This document shows positions 1 through 14,600 of a DNA stretch of 64,000 nucleotides, piece after piece (the stretch's first letter is position 1; each line of letters opens with the position of its first letter). Source of the stretch: Diabrotica undecimpunctata (taxonomy: Eukaryota > Arthropoda > Insecta > Coleoptera > Chrysomelidae). The notes below the pieces were generated by a model. The model saw only the letters and a list, made by a program, of their open reading frames with translations, had not been told where the DNA came from and did no database searches. The stretch lies in NCBI RefSeq assembly GCF_040954645.1, contig NC_092804.1:149801108-149865107 (forward strand), in the 5' to 3' direction. A program made the position numbers and the translations under genes.

Positions 1-2463
1 AGACTTTGTCCAATGGTTGTGAAATGTCTATGAAAATGGCTGACAATCGTGGAACTATTGTTTTTGAAACCCAAGTAATGTGGTGAAATTAAATTTTTTC
101 TTTCAATAACAGGATTCACAGGTCTTTTTAACAATTGGTTCTCAAACAGTTTTTATATAATTGATAATAGTGATACCGTTATGTAAGAGGGGACTTTATT
201 TAGTGTCTTTCCTATCTTTTGAATTATTATAACTGCAGCCACTGTTTACAATTTGGTAAAAACTTAAGACAACATAATAGATTAAGTAAGTTTGTTATTT
301 TAACTGTTGCTTTTTTTGTTGGCAATTTTTTTTCAATTTCTCCTTCTGCGAGATCATGCCCTGTCGCTTTTTTGGGTTAATGTTTGTCTGGAATTTCTTT
401 AGCTTCTTCATTAGGGATTACTAACCTGATGTTTATCTTCATTACTTTGCTGATTTTAGTCAAATTGGAAGATCTTCTATAGATACGTGGCAAAAAATAC
501 CAGCTTTCTCTTGCTTATCTCTTTACCACCTATTTTCTGTTGTTCTAAGTTGTTCTAACAGGTATACAATGAACGCATAGTTTTTTTAACTGTCTGGTCG
601 CTTTTCATAGTAAATTACTTTCTTTTCCATTTGTTAATTTTACTAGGTATTTATTAATTGATTCTTATTTATGTGATTCAATTTCCCCTTCTTAGTTTTT
701 GTGTGACTCTATTTAGTTTATCCTTGTCATCATGTTAAGTACCATTTTTGTCACAATTTTCTCTTTTTAGCTATCTATTGTTTTTGTGATTTATCTAGTT
801 AATCTCCCGTCTTTGTCTGTGGTTAGTCTTGAATACATATGATATTTTAATCATTACATTCTCCGCCTAATAAAAATTTTACTCCCTAAATTTCCTAATT
901 AGAAAAAAGTCTTTTTTGAAAATTAAGCTATTATGAATAATGCAAGCATTAACAGGGACTGACAGGTGTGAAAAGATAAGTCAAATTTCAGAAATTTTAT
1001 ATGAACTTTGAATATCTCTCAGTCAAACATTTCGGATATTAGAAAATAGTCTCATTTTCATCCTTAGTAAAAAATATGGGAAGCAAGTGATTATCAAGTC
1101 TCCTGTGCTCTAAATAAAAGAAAGCTTTCTTATAGTACGGATAACAATTTCACCTGACTACACAGGTCAGTTCTAAAAAATATGTAGATACCAATTTCAG
1201 TATCTGGTATTCTCTCATCCCTCTATAGAATCTGCATGGATTCTCCTTCGATATTCTACGTGGAAATGATTGTGCAGGCTGTTGTTCTTTACTTTCTCTA
1301 GTATGAGTAGATTTTTTATGCCGTACATAAACCTAGGACGATGTACTTCTGGTAGCGATTCCAATATAATACTTTTTAATTCTACGGCGGACTTCTTGTC
1401 TTCTTGTTTACATGTAGTCCTCTATCGGCGTCCGGTTTGGAGTCCCTAATTGTACCTCGCTCCACTCTGAGTAGGTTATTCTGTTTCTTAATACGGAGTA
1501 ATGACCTTTAGATTGCAAACAGTAGTTTCTTAAAGTTAGCAACACAAAAATTTTAGATTTAGGGAGTTCCTCAAGGTAAACAACTATCCACTCCATTTTT
1601 TTTAAATCCTTTGTGATGTCAAATACTCTTTCATATAAACTCAAAGTACCCGTCGATCAGTTTTATCAGTGCATATTTTATGGGACGTATGTCATTCTCG
1701 AATACCATTCGATCAAGAAATTTTTTGTATGACTGCTGTACTGCTGTAGCAATTTTGTATTTCGTCACGACAAATTTTTGAGAAGGAAGTTGCAGCTTTG
1801 CTCTTATTTCTTATTTTGTGTTTGGGAGAACTCTGGTAAAAGACTATTCCCATGTTTCTGAGATTTTTTTACTTTCTCTTCTTTATTCTTCTTAATATTA
1901 CTTTTAAAAGCATTGGCTAGGTTTTTGGATACTGCTTGGAGTTCCCCTTTTAAATTTTTGTTAATTTGATCCATTCTAGTAAAAAGGGTGCGGTCTGGTG
2001 TCTTGGTTGACCACTGCAGTAGACTTAGCAGTAGGCAGTGATTGGTAAACTCGTTATTACCGTGATGATTTGAGAACAGTACAATACGCCTTTACCTTGC
2101 GTGTTACTGATCTCTTGATCCCCTGGTAACAACCTGTCTCAAACTGCTCAAACCGCATCATCCTACATCACAATGGACAAAATAAATGTTGAAATTATCT
2201 ACAGATGAAAAATAAAAAAGAGTGGAAAATGGAAAATAATCCTTGAATAACATTTAATAGGTAAATAAAAGGAAATTTAAGAGATACACTGAAATAGAAG
2301 AATGTGTATCACAATAAAAGGAACTGGCGTGCGAAATATAGCGAATCAACGTTGATTAAAGGCTATGATATTGTTGCATAGTAGATAGAAGAGACAGGCA
2401 TACGTATTGCAATTTACGTTTTATCAAATCTATACTAATTGATAATATCACCCTCTATACACT
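1..2463. other. AT-rich upstream flank, no supported gene
   Basis: I see no recognisable gene. A 78-codon frame on the - strand (1408-1644) has a protein-like composition, but I recognise no family and it has no clear exon borders. It could be a worn retroelement fragment. Confidence 0.4.
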
Positions 2464-2606
2464 AATCTATATTCACTTCTACCATGTGTGGGATCGGTAT
2501 TAAAAATATTGTTACTGTTACATATCTAGAGGAGGGTGTGGTGTGGTTGTATATATAACCGATAATTGTCTCTTTCCTTCACACTATTTTTGAAATAATC
2601 AGCAAC
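2464..2606 (+). promoter_or_regulatory. Promoter and 5' leader of CPCFC gene A, with TATA box
   Basis: A TATATAA box sits at 2552-2558, about 50 bp before the start codon at 2607. The block from about 2464 to the ATG aligns with the block ahead of gene B (about 31938-32072), including a GGGTGTGGTGT stretch just before the TATA box and an ACACTATTTTT stretch in the leader. Conservation between paralogues whose surroundings differ supports a working promoter. Confidence 0.8.
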
Positions 2607-2621
2607 ATGTTCGTAAAACTG
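2607..2621 (+). CDS. CPCFC gene A, coding exon 1 (MFVKL)
   Basis: Only five codons precede a GTAAGT donor at 2622. Exon and donor are identical in gene B (32073-32087). Joined to 17496 it gives a complete signal peptide, which decides the start. Confidence 0.85.
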
Positions 2622-5600
2622 GTAAGTAGTGTTTTTAACACAAAAGGACAGTTATGTGATAAGTGATTTTCGTGATTATTTAGTGAGTGCCAACACTGGA
2701 TATAAGTGCTATTACTAAAAAGGACTAGGGGTGGTTTTGGGTTTGACGATGATATTGGTTGTGGATCCGAGTGAATTGATTTTCATAACGTTTTTAATCT
2801 AATATCGTAGTTTTTCACAAAATTTACACAAGAGGTTAAGGAAATTCTGACTAACAATTAGTAAATCGGTCAAGGCAAATGAAAATAGCTTCAACAATTT
2901 GCACATATAATAACTGTTGTAACGGTATCTGATTTTTAACATAGTAAACAAAATTAAAACAAACCTTAACCAAATTTAGACTAAAAAGTAAACGATTTGC
3001 AATTGACAAAATAGAAGTATATGAAGTGTAATTTCATTCAGTGTTTAAGTTATTTGCACGATCGATTAATATCTTAAACACTAGATTAATATAACTAAAA
3101 TCAATGGGTATAATGTAGAATGCATTAAAAACTTGGTTAACTGTAGTAGCTAAGTAGGTTTTTGTTTTGTATAAGACAATCGGTCATTACCACTGGACTA
3201 TTATTCATTTATTTATTATATGAACATAATAATTTCAAATTAATTTGCACTCTTTAATAGCATGTTTCGTCTAACAATAATATATCATAAACTTTTTTAT
3301 TTTATAGTATACTTCGTTGATATATGGCATCTAACAATTTTCTAATACATCTTTAGTATTTTTTGTTAATTATTTAGAGGAAAGTCGCCTAATGTTAAGT
3401 ACTCTTTTTTAATTCGTTTTTTTTTTTTGGTCAAAAAAACATTTTGAATTAATTTTTTTTACTTAAAATGTGCTGTAACCTCATTAAAAACAACTTATCC
3501 ATACTAAAATATTTATTTCATCATTAAACAATGTAAGTATTAGGCAAAAGTAAAAAATGACATTTTTTTAAATTAAAAAAACGTTCCTAAAATTAGATAC
3601 CCTATCCAAAATTAGGAACCCATTTCTCAACACAAACATCACACACGTAAGTGTTCTTTTTATTACTACCAGCTCACTGTTCATGTGATCATCTGAAGCA
3701 ACTTTAACACTACCCACTTTTCTCCATGTTGGCCCTTTAAATAATGTTCAGTGCAGAAAATACACTCTGCCTCACTTTCTTGATCGGTATCTTTTATTTT
3801 TGACCATCGTCTTCTTTTTAGTTTTCCTTAAAACTTTTAATTTTGGCAACTATTCTTTATTTTTAAGTGATTCTCTTCTTTTTTTTTTTCTTTAATGCTA
3901 GCTTTTTTGCAGAACTGGTTTTACGTCTTCTGATTGAAGTAGGTTAACTAACTGGAGGATGGTTAAGGTGAAAAGTCTTGAACTTTTACAATGTTTGTAA
4001 GTGATTAATTTTCACACTGCTACCCATTTGATGTTTCGAAAGGTTTGTTTCAATAGACAGTTGAATTGAGCTAATGGTATGCGAATGGCAAAGTCTTATC
4101 AGAAGTTTGATGTCGAGGCGGAGTTCTGATAAGCAGGGCAGAATTACGAGCATATTTTATAGCGTCCTACATTGCAACAAGGATTAGTCTTTAACCAATT
4201 TTGGATTTCTCTTGAATGGTATGTCGTTAATGGGGACATAAAATACAAAACTAACGGTTGGATTTTATGTGATGTATGTGGAGGGATGCATACAATAGAA
4301 ATATAATTTTTTCTAGCTAAGTCTATAACGTCCAGATTACGTGTATGGCTATAATGACCGTCAAGAATGATCAAAACGGGATCTTCTTCTGATGGTTTTA
4401 CATGATTGATAAAATGTTTTATCCATCGAGTAAAGATGTGCCTCTGTATCCATCCTGGTGGGTGACAATCAGTAATTGACTCAGCTGGAGCTCGAGCTAA
4501 TAGGTCGGATGAAGGAATCCTCCTGCAGCATTCATGCATGTAACTACAGTTACTAGTGCCCCTCTTTGTGCAGTAGTTACGGCTCCTACTTCTTTTTTTT
4601 CAGGGTGATGATCCTAGCAATCTTGGATTGGACGGTGATGATACCTGTTTCGTCAACATTATACAATCTTTAGAGGGTCGAAATTTATCTGCTCCATAGC
4701 TGGTTCTAGGATATCAAAAAAACGGTTATTATTTTCTGGGCTAAAACCTTACACTTTTTTTACAAATTAATTGGGATGCCGTCTGAGGAAATTTGTAAGC
4801 CACTTTTTACCGGCATTACTATCTCTTTCCGAAAAGGGATGGAAAAAGTTGTTTCTGATAGCAAGGTGGTATGCTAATTTCTGAATATCTGCAACTACTA
4901 GATCATAATATCTTCTGTCCATTTCCAAACAGTACTGTACCAAATCTTCTTTCATTTCTAAGATATCGTCAACGTCAGTGTTTAGTGAGAACATCTAAGA
5001 TTACTCCAAGTTCAGTTTTCAACTCAAAGTAATCTTAGATTTTCTCACTGAACACTGCTGACTCAAATATTATCATTTTAAAATAGACATATTCTGCAAA
5101 ATTGCGTAGGTATTGTATTTTGCGTGTTTTCACAGCCGGTTGAGCTGTGAGTTGTAAGTTCTGATCCCACAAAAAGAGTACCAGCTGCTTCTTTAGCAAG
5201 ACTATTAGGAATCTCGTTACCAGTATTTCTGTTTTGCCCTGTTACCCATAATATAGTTTTCGCTGGTTTTTTCGTTTTCGGGAAGCGTTGTGTTTTACAC
5301 CAATTCTACTGCAGCCAATTTGCTTATTTTATATCTCTTAATTACTAATATAAAAGACTGTTTCTAACAGTAAACTGCGTGGTTTTTTCGAGAAACTCTA
5401 TAAACACCAGAGAAATCTTTTATTTATCTCCAGTATATCCAGATCTCTTGTATCACGAAGAAAACAAAAATTTCGATATTAAGAGTAGGTTCTGCTACAG
5501 CTGCCTTTCTCTACTGAAGTTTTACCTGTAAGATTCTGATTAAGGTTATTGAGAGTTATGTGGCGTAGATACAAACCCTGCAACCGAAGTCACCTCTCTA

Positions 5601-8600
5601 CTTGTTTCCCTTACACATTTGTAGCTCATATATAAATTATTTTCGGGGTCATTTCTCTTTCCTTTTGTCCCGGATCTATTTTATCCCCCCAAGTTGGGAC
5701 AAAATGCTTTTAGATATATCAATGACTCGTACCGTGCCAAGGCTACAGAGTCATCAGCTCTCTGAGGCATCTCCTAGATCCTAACAAAAAAATGAAAGTA
5801 AAATCCAGGCTGCCAAGATGAGATTTATGAGAAGTGTTTGCAAATTTCAGAATTTGCAAAACAACTGGACATACCATCTAGACAGAATGAAAGACGTCCA
5901 AAACCATCTTAAAACTACAAATCGAAAGAATGTTCCAAGATGGGAAGATCTAAGAAGAGTTGGAACGGAACAGGCCACAGGTCCTAACCCGCGAACGCTG
6001 TTGATGATGGTGATAAAACATTCAGTGAAAAACATGCCACAAGAAAATAGTTTCCGAGCTATAGGTACTAATAGTATCCCTAAGTATTCTCATAGATATT
6101 TTTATTACTTCATCTTTTGTCTTCTACATTGTTCTTCTTTAAATGCCATGTCCTTATATAACATCAAAAATAATTTCACCATCTACATACTATAGTTAGC
6201 GACGTTATTAATTTGATTATTACTTGAAATAATTAGTATCTTTCATTTTGGGTAACAGGCCGAAATGTTCTATTTTCATCTTCAATATCGTGTTTGACAA
6301 GCATTTCTGTATAGGTCTACATTGGTGTTTAAATCTCTTGCACATGTCATCAGTTATAGTCCATGCCTTCCTGCTGAGTCTTTTACCACTTCATATCTTT
6401 ATATAGAGTGAAATCAGATCTGTGATGCACAGATTAATACATAGTCAGCGACATATAACCCAAGCGTAGAGTGTTATCAATAGAAAACTAATGAGAATAA
6501 GCTTTGACAATAATTCAAAATTAATATACCATTCAGGAAGACTAAAAGGAAGGTATATACAAGCGGAAACTACTTGGTACACTGATGGCTAAAAAAACAT
6601 CGGAGGTTGTAGACGCCGGTGTAGTAGGGATAAAGCAAGTGATACTTTCCCGGTAAGTCTACCTAAGGATGTCACAACTTTCCACGTGGAAATAACGGTA
6701 ATCCATCACTGCGTGGAAGAAGTAAAAAGGCAGAAAAAGACACACCGTTCAATTGCCATCTTCACAGATAGCCAGCCAGCTCATAAGGCAATCATTTCTG
6801 TAGCGGTTAATTCTAAGCTAGTACGGAATTGTCCTAGATGACCTAAATAAATTAGGAGACTATAGTAAGGTTACGGTATCCTGGATACTAGGGCACGAGC
6901 GTTATAAGGGCAATGAAAAAGCAGATGAAATGGCCAGACAAGGCTCATTAATGTCATTCATTGAACCGGAATCCTTCTGCGGCGTCGCAAAGGCAGTAAA
7001 AAGAACGGCTATAAGAAAGTGGGAAGATCACAAATCTCTGGAATGGTGGAGGAACTGATCAGTAAAAAGACAGGCGAAACAGTTCATTATAGAACATTCA
7101 CCAAAATTTATAGCAAACCTAATAAGGAAAGACAGGAAAAAAGTCAAAGCCATAGTATGCTGATAGGGGACTGTAAACTGAATAGGCAGTGCAGCTGATG
7201 GGATTAGCAGATGATGGTATATGCAGATTCTGTCACTCAGAGAAAGAAACAGCAGAGCACATTTTGTGTCAGTGCGACAGTCTAACAAATTCCAGGTTTT
7301 TTACATTAGGTGAAGAAATCCCATCGGCAAAGAACAACATGGAAGGTTCGGTCCAAAATCCACCTTATTGAATGTATCTATCTATAGTCCATGCCGTAAT
7401 ATCGTATACAAGAATAGTAAAGATATAATATAGGAATAAACATCCAACGTGAAATGTTCATATTATGTCTTGTGTTGTTAATAGTTTCTTTAATTTATAA
7501 AAAACCTGTCTCGCCTGCTTAATTTTTTATATGCCTTGAATACTATTCCAATATACATGCAAATAGAAACCAAGGTATATATAAGGTATTCTCCACTCGA
7601 TAAAATCAATAGCAGTTGGAACCAGCTAGTTTTCGGAAAACACCATACAATCACCAAAGGATGTCCGGTTTCTAATTGCTTAAACCTATTTTCCAAGAAT
7701 AATTTAAATAATATGGGAGATATAGCATATCTTTACTATAACCCACTGTTTATTTTTATGGATTTTAAGTTTGTGTGTAGTATAATCTATAAAAAGTCTA
7801 CAGAATACAAAAAACCTCTTGTCCTCACTTTCATAGATTTTCATAAAGCGTTTGACACGATCAAAGTAGACAGCCTTATAGAAGCATAAATGACAGCAGA
7901 ATTGACCATAGGTATAGTGAACTTATTTACAATATCTACAAAAATACCACTATGACTGTTAAGATACACAATAAAACCCGACCAATAAAACTAAAACGGG
8001 GGATAAGGCAAGGAGATACATTGTCACTGAAATTATTCATAAAGGCATTAGAGTATGTATTTAAGATGATCAATTGGGACCACAGAGAAGTAACACTAGA
8101 CGGCGAAAAGCTTAATCATCTACGTTTCGCAGATGACATTATCCTTATCACAGATAGTTTATTAGAAGCCACAGATTTTAAATTAATTGAACGTTGCATG
8201 TTCGAAGGTGGGCCCCAGAATGAACTTGACCAAAACCAAGTTTATGACAAATATGGTCCCCAATAACCATTTAACTATTCAAGACAAATTGGCATATGAA
8301 TTGGTAAAGAAACATACGTATTTGGACCATGAAATAAGAATCAGCAAGGATAACCAAACATGCGAAATCCAAAGACGACTTATTTTAGCCTGGGCAGCCT
8401 TTGGAAAACTGCAAGACACACTTAGGGCCAACATACCAATTAGCCTCAAAAGAAAAGTATTTGGCCAGTGCGTATTACTGGTCATGACCTATGGGGCGGA
8501 AACTATGACTCTAATCAAGACTACAGCTTTGAAATTGAAAGTAGCACAGAGACGAATGTAACGGTCTATGCTGGGAGTGACGTTGCGGGGCCGAATAAGG

Positions 8601-11600
8601 AACGAAAATCTGCGAAAAACGACGAGTATTACTGATGTTGTGGAATGCATAGCTGAACTGAAATGGAACTGGGCATGCCATGTAGCGAGAATGCACGACT
8701 TACGATGGACGAGCAAAATTACAAATTGGAGGCCGAGAGCAGACAAACGTAGTAGAGGGAGACCACTACACGTTGGACTAACGTCATCAGGCGTATCACC
8801 AAAAATTGACAACAAAGAACACAAAATTGTAAAGAATGGAGGAGTTTAAGGAAGGCCTATGCCCAGCAGTGGACGTGATAAATGAAGGCCAGATGATGAT
8901 GTTGATGGTGATGTGTAGTTTAATGGTAGTTACAACTTCTCTGTAAATATTTTTCAAGAAATTCGTATATTTTGAATTTATCTTACAGTTTTCCAGAGTT
9001 TAATTCTTGTTCACATTTCCAAGAAATCGAATACTTTATCATACTCTACAAATGCCAGGCTTACATCACAGTTGTTTTCTTCCGTTTGCTCCATAATATT
9101 TCGCAATGGCTTTGTGACCTATTGTACTGAGTTGCTTTTGAAAAAATCTTCTTTCTCTGAAACTTGATATAGCTCACACTTGTTGATTAGTCTGTTTGTA
9201 ATAATAATTGTATTAACCTATTAGACTAATTGCTCTATAATTTTGAAGATATTGTCTGTTTCCTCGTAAAATATAATTGCTTTCTTTAAATTTTGAGGTA
9301 TTTTCAATTCTTCGCGACATTCATCTAATTTTACATTTTTTTACATTAAAACATTTTTAATTTTTAATCAGTAGATCTCCCCTAGATTTTATCTGATAAT
9401 ATTTGAACCTTTTTCAATTTAGATTGAAAATTTTCAATCTAAATTGAAAAAGGTTCAAAGGTTTTTTCAATTTCAGAAAATCATTTCTGAGATAGCTTTC
9501 ATTTATTCAACATACTGTTAGTAAATAATTTTGTTAATTATCTTCGAAGATGTTAAAAAATTACATCAGTGTCATAAGTGTACCATTTTTCGACATTTAT
9601 AACCGTTTAATACACTTACCGCATCAGTGCTGAAAATTTAAAATAACCCTGCTCTAAAACATATTCTTCATTGCCCAGTTGTTTGGGTCAAGTACACGTT
9701 CAAGAGTAAAGCTTTTAATTAATTCTGTTTTAAAGTAGTGTAATTGACTGACGTCAATATCAAACAGAAAGAAAGTCGACTTACCAACACAAACCATAAA
9801 TTAAAACATAACTGCTGCATATATGTTTAATAAATTGCTGCAATTAAACGGCTGTGTAAAGAGACACGCATAATGAATAATAATTATATCAATCATTTAA
9901 TGTTATGTTTCAACGACACAACTAACTTAACCCTTAACTTGGTAAAAGGTTAAATTTGAATCTAAAAATCTGAAAATTGGTATGTTTGCTGTTTGGCCAT
10001 CATACAAATATTCTATAACAACAAAAAAAAATATGACATCTATATGTCAAAAATTTGGATTGTATACCAGAGTACACATCGCCAAATAGACCGAAAAAAA
10101 GGTTTGTATAGCATATCATACATTGCCAAATTATGAAAGACAAGTAATATGGATAAGAACTATCAAAATTTAATCAAAACTATTTGTTCATGTGAACAAC
10201 CATAAAACAATTCCTGTTATGCACTAAACATAGTCCAATATTACACTTGTTACAAAATAAGGCAGTTTGTCCCTTCTCGCCATTTCTGCACCTGCCCATT
10301 GCACCGTATACTAGAAAATGATCCAGATGATCTAATCTGATATCATCTTGGGGTCTAGGCTTTACCGGGTTTTTAATTTTTTGGAAGGTAGTGGTAGCTG
10401 CTCATTGCTGGGACGCCCTCTTTTTATTTTGTCAGCCTGCAGTAGACTTTTGCCAAGTTTAATTCTAAATTGTTTCAAAGAAATGACTGTTTTTTATCTT
10501 CTTGTAGAATACTTGCAACACGTTTATATAGTAGCCAAGCATTATTAATAGATATATCTATAATTTGAGAAAAATCTCATATACCATCTGTGTTTTGAAG
10601 CGTATTCTATATAGAGCAATCAATATGTCTACAAAATCCATACAACCCATATAACCGTTATAGTGTTTTAGTAACTATGGGCATGGAATATGGATTTTCC
10701 TGTTTTCATTTTGGAGAATCTTTGTATGGTTGCTATTGGAATGCAGGCTACATAAGAACTACATAAGGTTACGTATTTGTTATCTTACCACTTTACAACG
10801 ACAATGCTACTATTATTCTATACTCTTTGGTCAAAAGAACGTCTTCCATCTTTTTTCATTTTCTTACCAGATTTAAGTGGTCAACCCCGTAGTCTGTCTT
10901 TCGTAACAGTTCCCAAAGCAAGTATTCCAAATTCACTTTGAAGATGTATAATAAGTTCTAAACTTGTAAAATAATTACCGAAATAAACCGTCGATAAAGG
11001 TTTGTTTTGGATTGTTGAACATAGTGCTAAAACACATTTTGCCCTAAATCCCAAACATTTTGAAACCCTATTTTTTTGGTGTGTTCTTCACATATTGTCT
11101 TCCCGAGCCTGCCTTTTTCCCCTTGTATGGGACCATAATTTCATCCACTGAATATCTAGACTATGATTCAATTGAAAAACAGTTTCTTCGTACACGGTCT
11201 AAAATAGGCCTTATTTGAAATATCTGTCAGTATTCAACTCCTCATTGTTGACAAAATGTAGGCTGCGTAGTATTGCTTGATACCTATTTAGTGACATTAC
11301 ATTTTGCAATAAGTTCATATCGCGTCTCTTGAGACCAATAGTCCGTGTACGTCGGCATGTCAACAATCCCCATTAAAATTTTGATTAGTAAGAAATCGTG
11401 CATCTCATCTATACTTGTGTTTACACATTTGTGAAATGTTTGTGTCAAATACAGGTTAGTTTGTTCTACAATTAATTCAGCAATGTCTGGACTAAAAAAG
11501 GTTTTAAAGGTGTTTTGCTTGCAAAGGTGTTTTTATATTTTGGGGTTTTGTAAAATCATTACTTTGTTCTGTGGTTACCTCATATTCAAAATTATCAGTC

Positions 11601-14600
11601 GTCCAATTGAATCTTTTTCCCCTTCCGTTTTATTGAAGAAATTGTTAGTTTTTGGACTACCGGAGAAAATTGTGGCACAACTGAGGGAGTAGCTGCTGCT
11701 AGTCTTCGTTTACTGACTGAAACAGGTAATATTTCTACAGCTTCTTCTACATCTTCTTCAGTAGTTATATTTTCTTCAACATCATTTGTTTCTTCTGTGA
11801 ATTCTTTCAAAAAATTACGAGATAATACCTCTTGTTCGTCATCACTACTACTGTCTGGGTGGCTTTCAGCACCAACTGGAGGCAAAAGAGCCATTATTTT
11901 ATCCATTGTCTTTTTTTTAGACTTTAAAAAAATGAATGTCAAATAAGCTATATCGGGCGGTGTATACTATACAATACAAAAAGTTTTGATTCGATTTGAT
12001 GAAAAAATATTAACAGTACACCAAAAATTTGTTTATACCAGTGGCGCACCTAGGGGGGGAAAACCTATTCGCACCTATTCCGACACTGTTACTTACACGC
12101 TCAACTACTTATCAATAATACACCAGTGGACCGAGTAAAACAGTATAACTATCTTGGAACAACAGTAAATGAACAATGGGATCACTCACAGGAAATAAAA
12201 TGTAGAATAGAGAAGGCTAGGAGTGCATTCAATAACATGGCCAAACTCTTTAAAAGCCACAATCTTAATCTGGAGATAAAAGTAAGGCTCCTACGATGTT
12301 ATATCTTCTCAATATTGTATTACGGAGTTGAATCCTGGACACTAACTGAAGCAATGGAGAAAAAACTTGAAGCCTTCGAGATGTGGCTATACAGGCGAAT
12401 TCTAAGGATATCATGGACAGACAAGATAACCAATGAGACCGTATTACGAAGAGTGGGCAAAGAAAGAGAGGTGATGTATACCATTAAAAGGAGAAAGTTG
12501 GAATATCTCGGACATATAATGAGAAACAGCACTAAATACAGATTACTGAAGGTAATCCTACAGGGTAAAGTATTCGGAAAGCGAGGAATTGGGAGAAGGA
12601 GAATATCATGGTTGAAGAACCTGAGGAAATGGTTCTCCACAACAACAACGAATCTATTTAAAGCATCAGTCAATAAAATAATTATAGCCAGAATGATTGC
12701 CAATATTCGGAACGAATAGGCACTGAAAGAAGAAGAAGTTACTTACACATTTTAAGGACTCAAAATGGAGGTAACATCATAAAAAAAAATTTGGTGTCCA
12801 ACCAAAACCCCCCCAGAGGCAAATTCTAGGTGCGCTACTAGTTTATACATAAACAGTATAATGCCTCAAAAATAAGTTGCCAAAAAATGAGCACTGTATA
12901 ATAAAAAACAATAAACTGATGTAAAAACTTACCACTTGTTGGTTGGAACAACACGCTTGCTCAGCCATTTTGTCGAGACTGTATCTAATCCATACCGTCA
13001 GAACTAAATGCGCGAAATTAAGAACTTTCGGGCCAATTTCCGGTCGGCTACATATTTTGACAAGGAAAGAGAGATTCTCTTTCCTTGTCTAAGGCTACAT
13101 ACGGTAGTGTATACTTAACTATACAGTGGCAAGACTGGGTTTCAAATACTATTGATTGTCAAATAAAAAATTTAAAATTTTATGTATATTATAACAAAAG
13201 TTGCCAAGTTAAGGGTTAAAACCTAAAAATTAAATCTCTAGTTGACTGTTGTTAATTTGTTTTACTTCTATATTTCATTTCCTTCGTCTAAGGTTTCATT
13301 TTTAATGCCTAACTACATTATCCTTACATTTTATCTATGTTTCCTAGTTTCTTCATGTTTCAGTGTCTTTTGTATACTTTTAGTAGGAGTTATATTATAT
13401 AATGTCTTCACTACATTTAGAAATATTCGCAGTTATTTTTTTGTTAATGCGTTAATTGTTATTTCTTTATTGTATTTTTGTGAATTCTAGTTTTTTGATT
13501 TTGTTTAGATAGTGTTTTTTCATAAGGTATATTAGATATTACCATATACTACTAAATGCCAGATCTGCCTTGCAAAAAATGATGAATGACAGCTTCATTC
13601 AAATTCTACCTTGTAGGCGAGTGCCTTTTGTCGAAAAAGGTCGATTTCATACCCACAAGCTGAAATTTATTTTAATCTAAATTTTAATTTGAACCTATTT
13701 ATTTCTAACAATGTTTAAACAAATTATAAAAAATTACTTTTTACGCTATAAGAGCACTTTTATTAATAATTTGCGTTATTTTAAGACGAAAGTTATTATA
13801 ATGATTTATTTGTAAAATGCTTACTTTAAACGCAAAATGCGAATAATGAATTAAGAATGCCGAAAAAAAAAACAATTTTGCCGTTTTTCGGGGCCATTTT
13901 TCAATTCCATTTTGATTTTATGTGTCAAAAGTTTAAAATATCCATAAACAAATTGATATATCGTGAAACTAGTTTTAAACGAAAGAATATGATGCTACAA
14001 TATTACAGTAAAAAGTTTACCTAAAGTTTACCACGGGAACCTGCTTATTATAAACGAAAGAATAAATTGGTTTCAATAAAAAAAAATTTTTATTTGTTGA
14101 AAAATTGTTATAAATAAGCAGGTTCCCGTGGTAAATTTTGTGTAATTTTTTTATTGTTAAATTGAAACATTATATTCTTTTGATTAAAGAAAGACTCAAC
14201 TTGTGGGTAAAAAATAATCAATGTGTTTGGAACGTTACAGTTCAGACGTTCAAGTCTATTTATTATATTCCGAATCCCAACGATATCTCAATTTGTTTAT
14301 GGATTTTTTAAACTTTATATTTTTAAACATCATTTCTTCATTTATTTTTTGCAACATCTGGATTTTGTAGGATTTAAATGAATGCTTATGTAATACACAT
14401 AACATTTAAGAATAACATATATCAATTATGTGTACAGCTCTACGTGAGGATGTATGTGGATCTTGAACTAAACTATGCATTGAATCTGAAGTTTTCTAAA
14501 GCTTTTGGTCTAACTGTTTGAATGCCATCTTTTACTCGTCTAGTTTTCTCAAAGCGCTTTAAAATTTTTGTACCGTCGCCTTATGAATAGGAGAATGGTT

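Larger units (their letters stand above)
9931..13215 (-). mobile_element. piggyBac element with TTAA target duplication, non-functional
   Basis: TTAA at 9927-9930 and 13216-13219 flanks inverted ends CCCTTAACTTGG (9931-9942) and CCAAGTTAAGGG (13204-13215). CCC/GGG ends on a TTAA target are diagnostic of piggyBac. The transposase lies on the - strand. Its acidic N-terminus (SSDDE) is intact at 11942-11595. Decayed core pieces follow, such as KKDGRRSFDQRV near 10850. The C-terminal Cys-rich domain (CRNGEKGQTALFCNKC...LCLVHNRNCF) lies near 10330-10160. Stops are frequent. The 5' half is interrupted by a hAT-like MITE (12039-12840). Confidence 0.85.
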
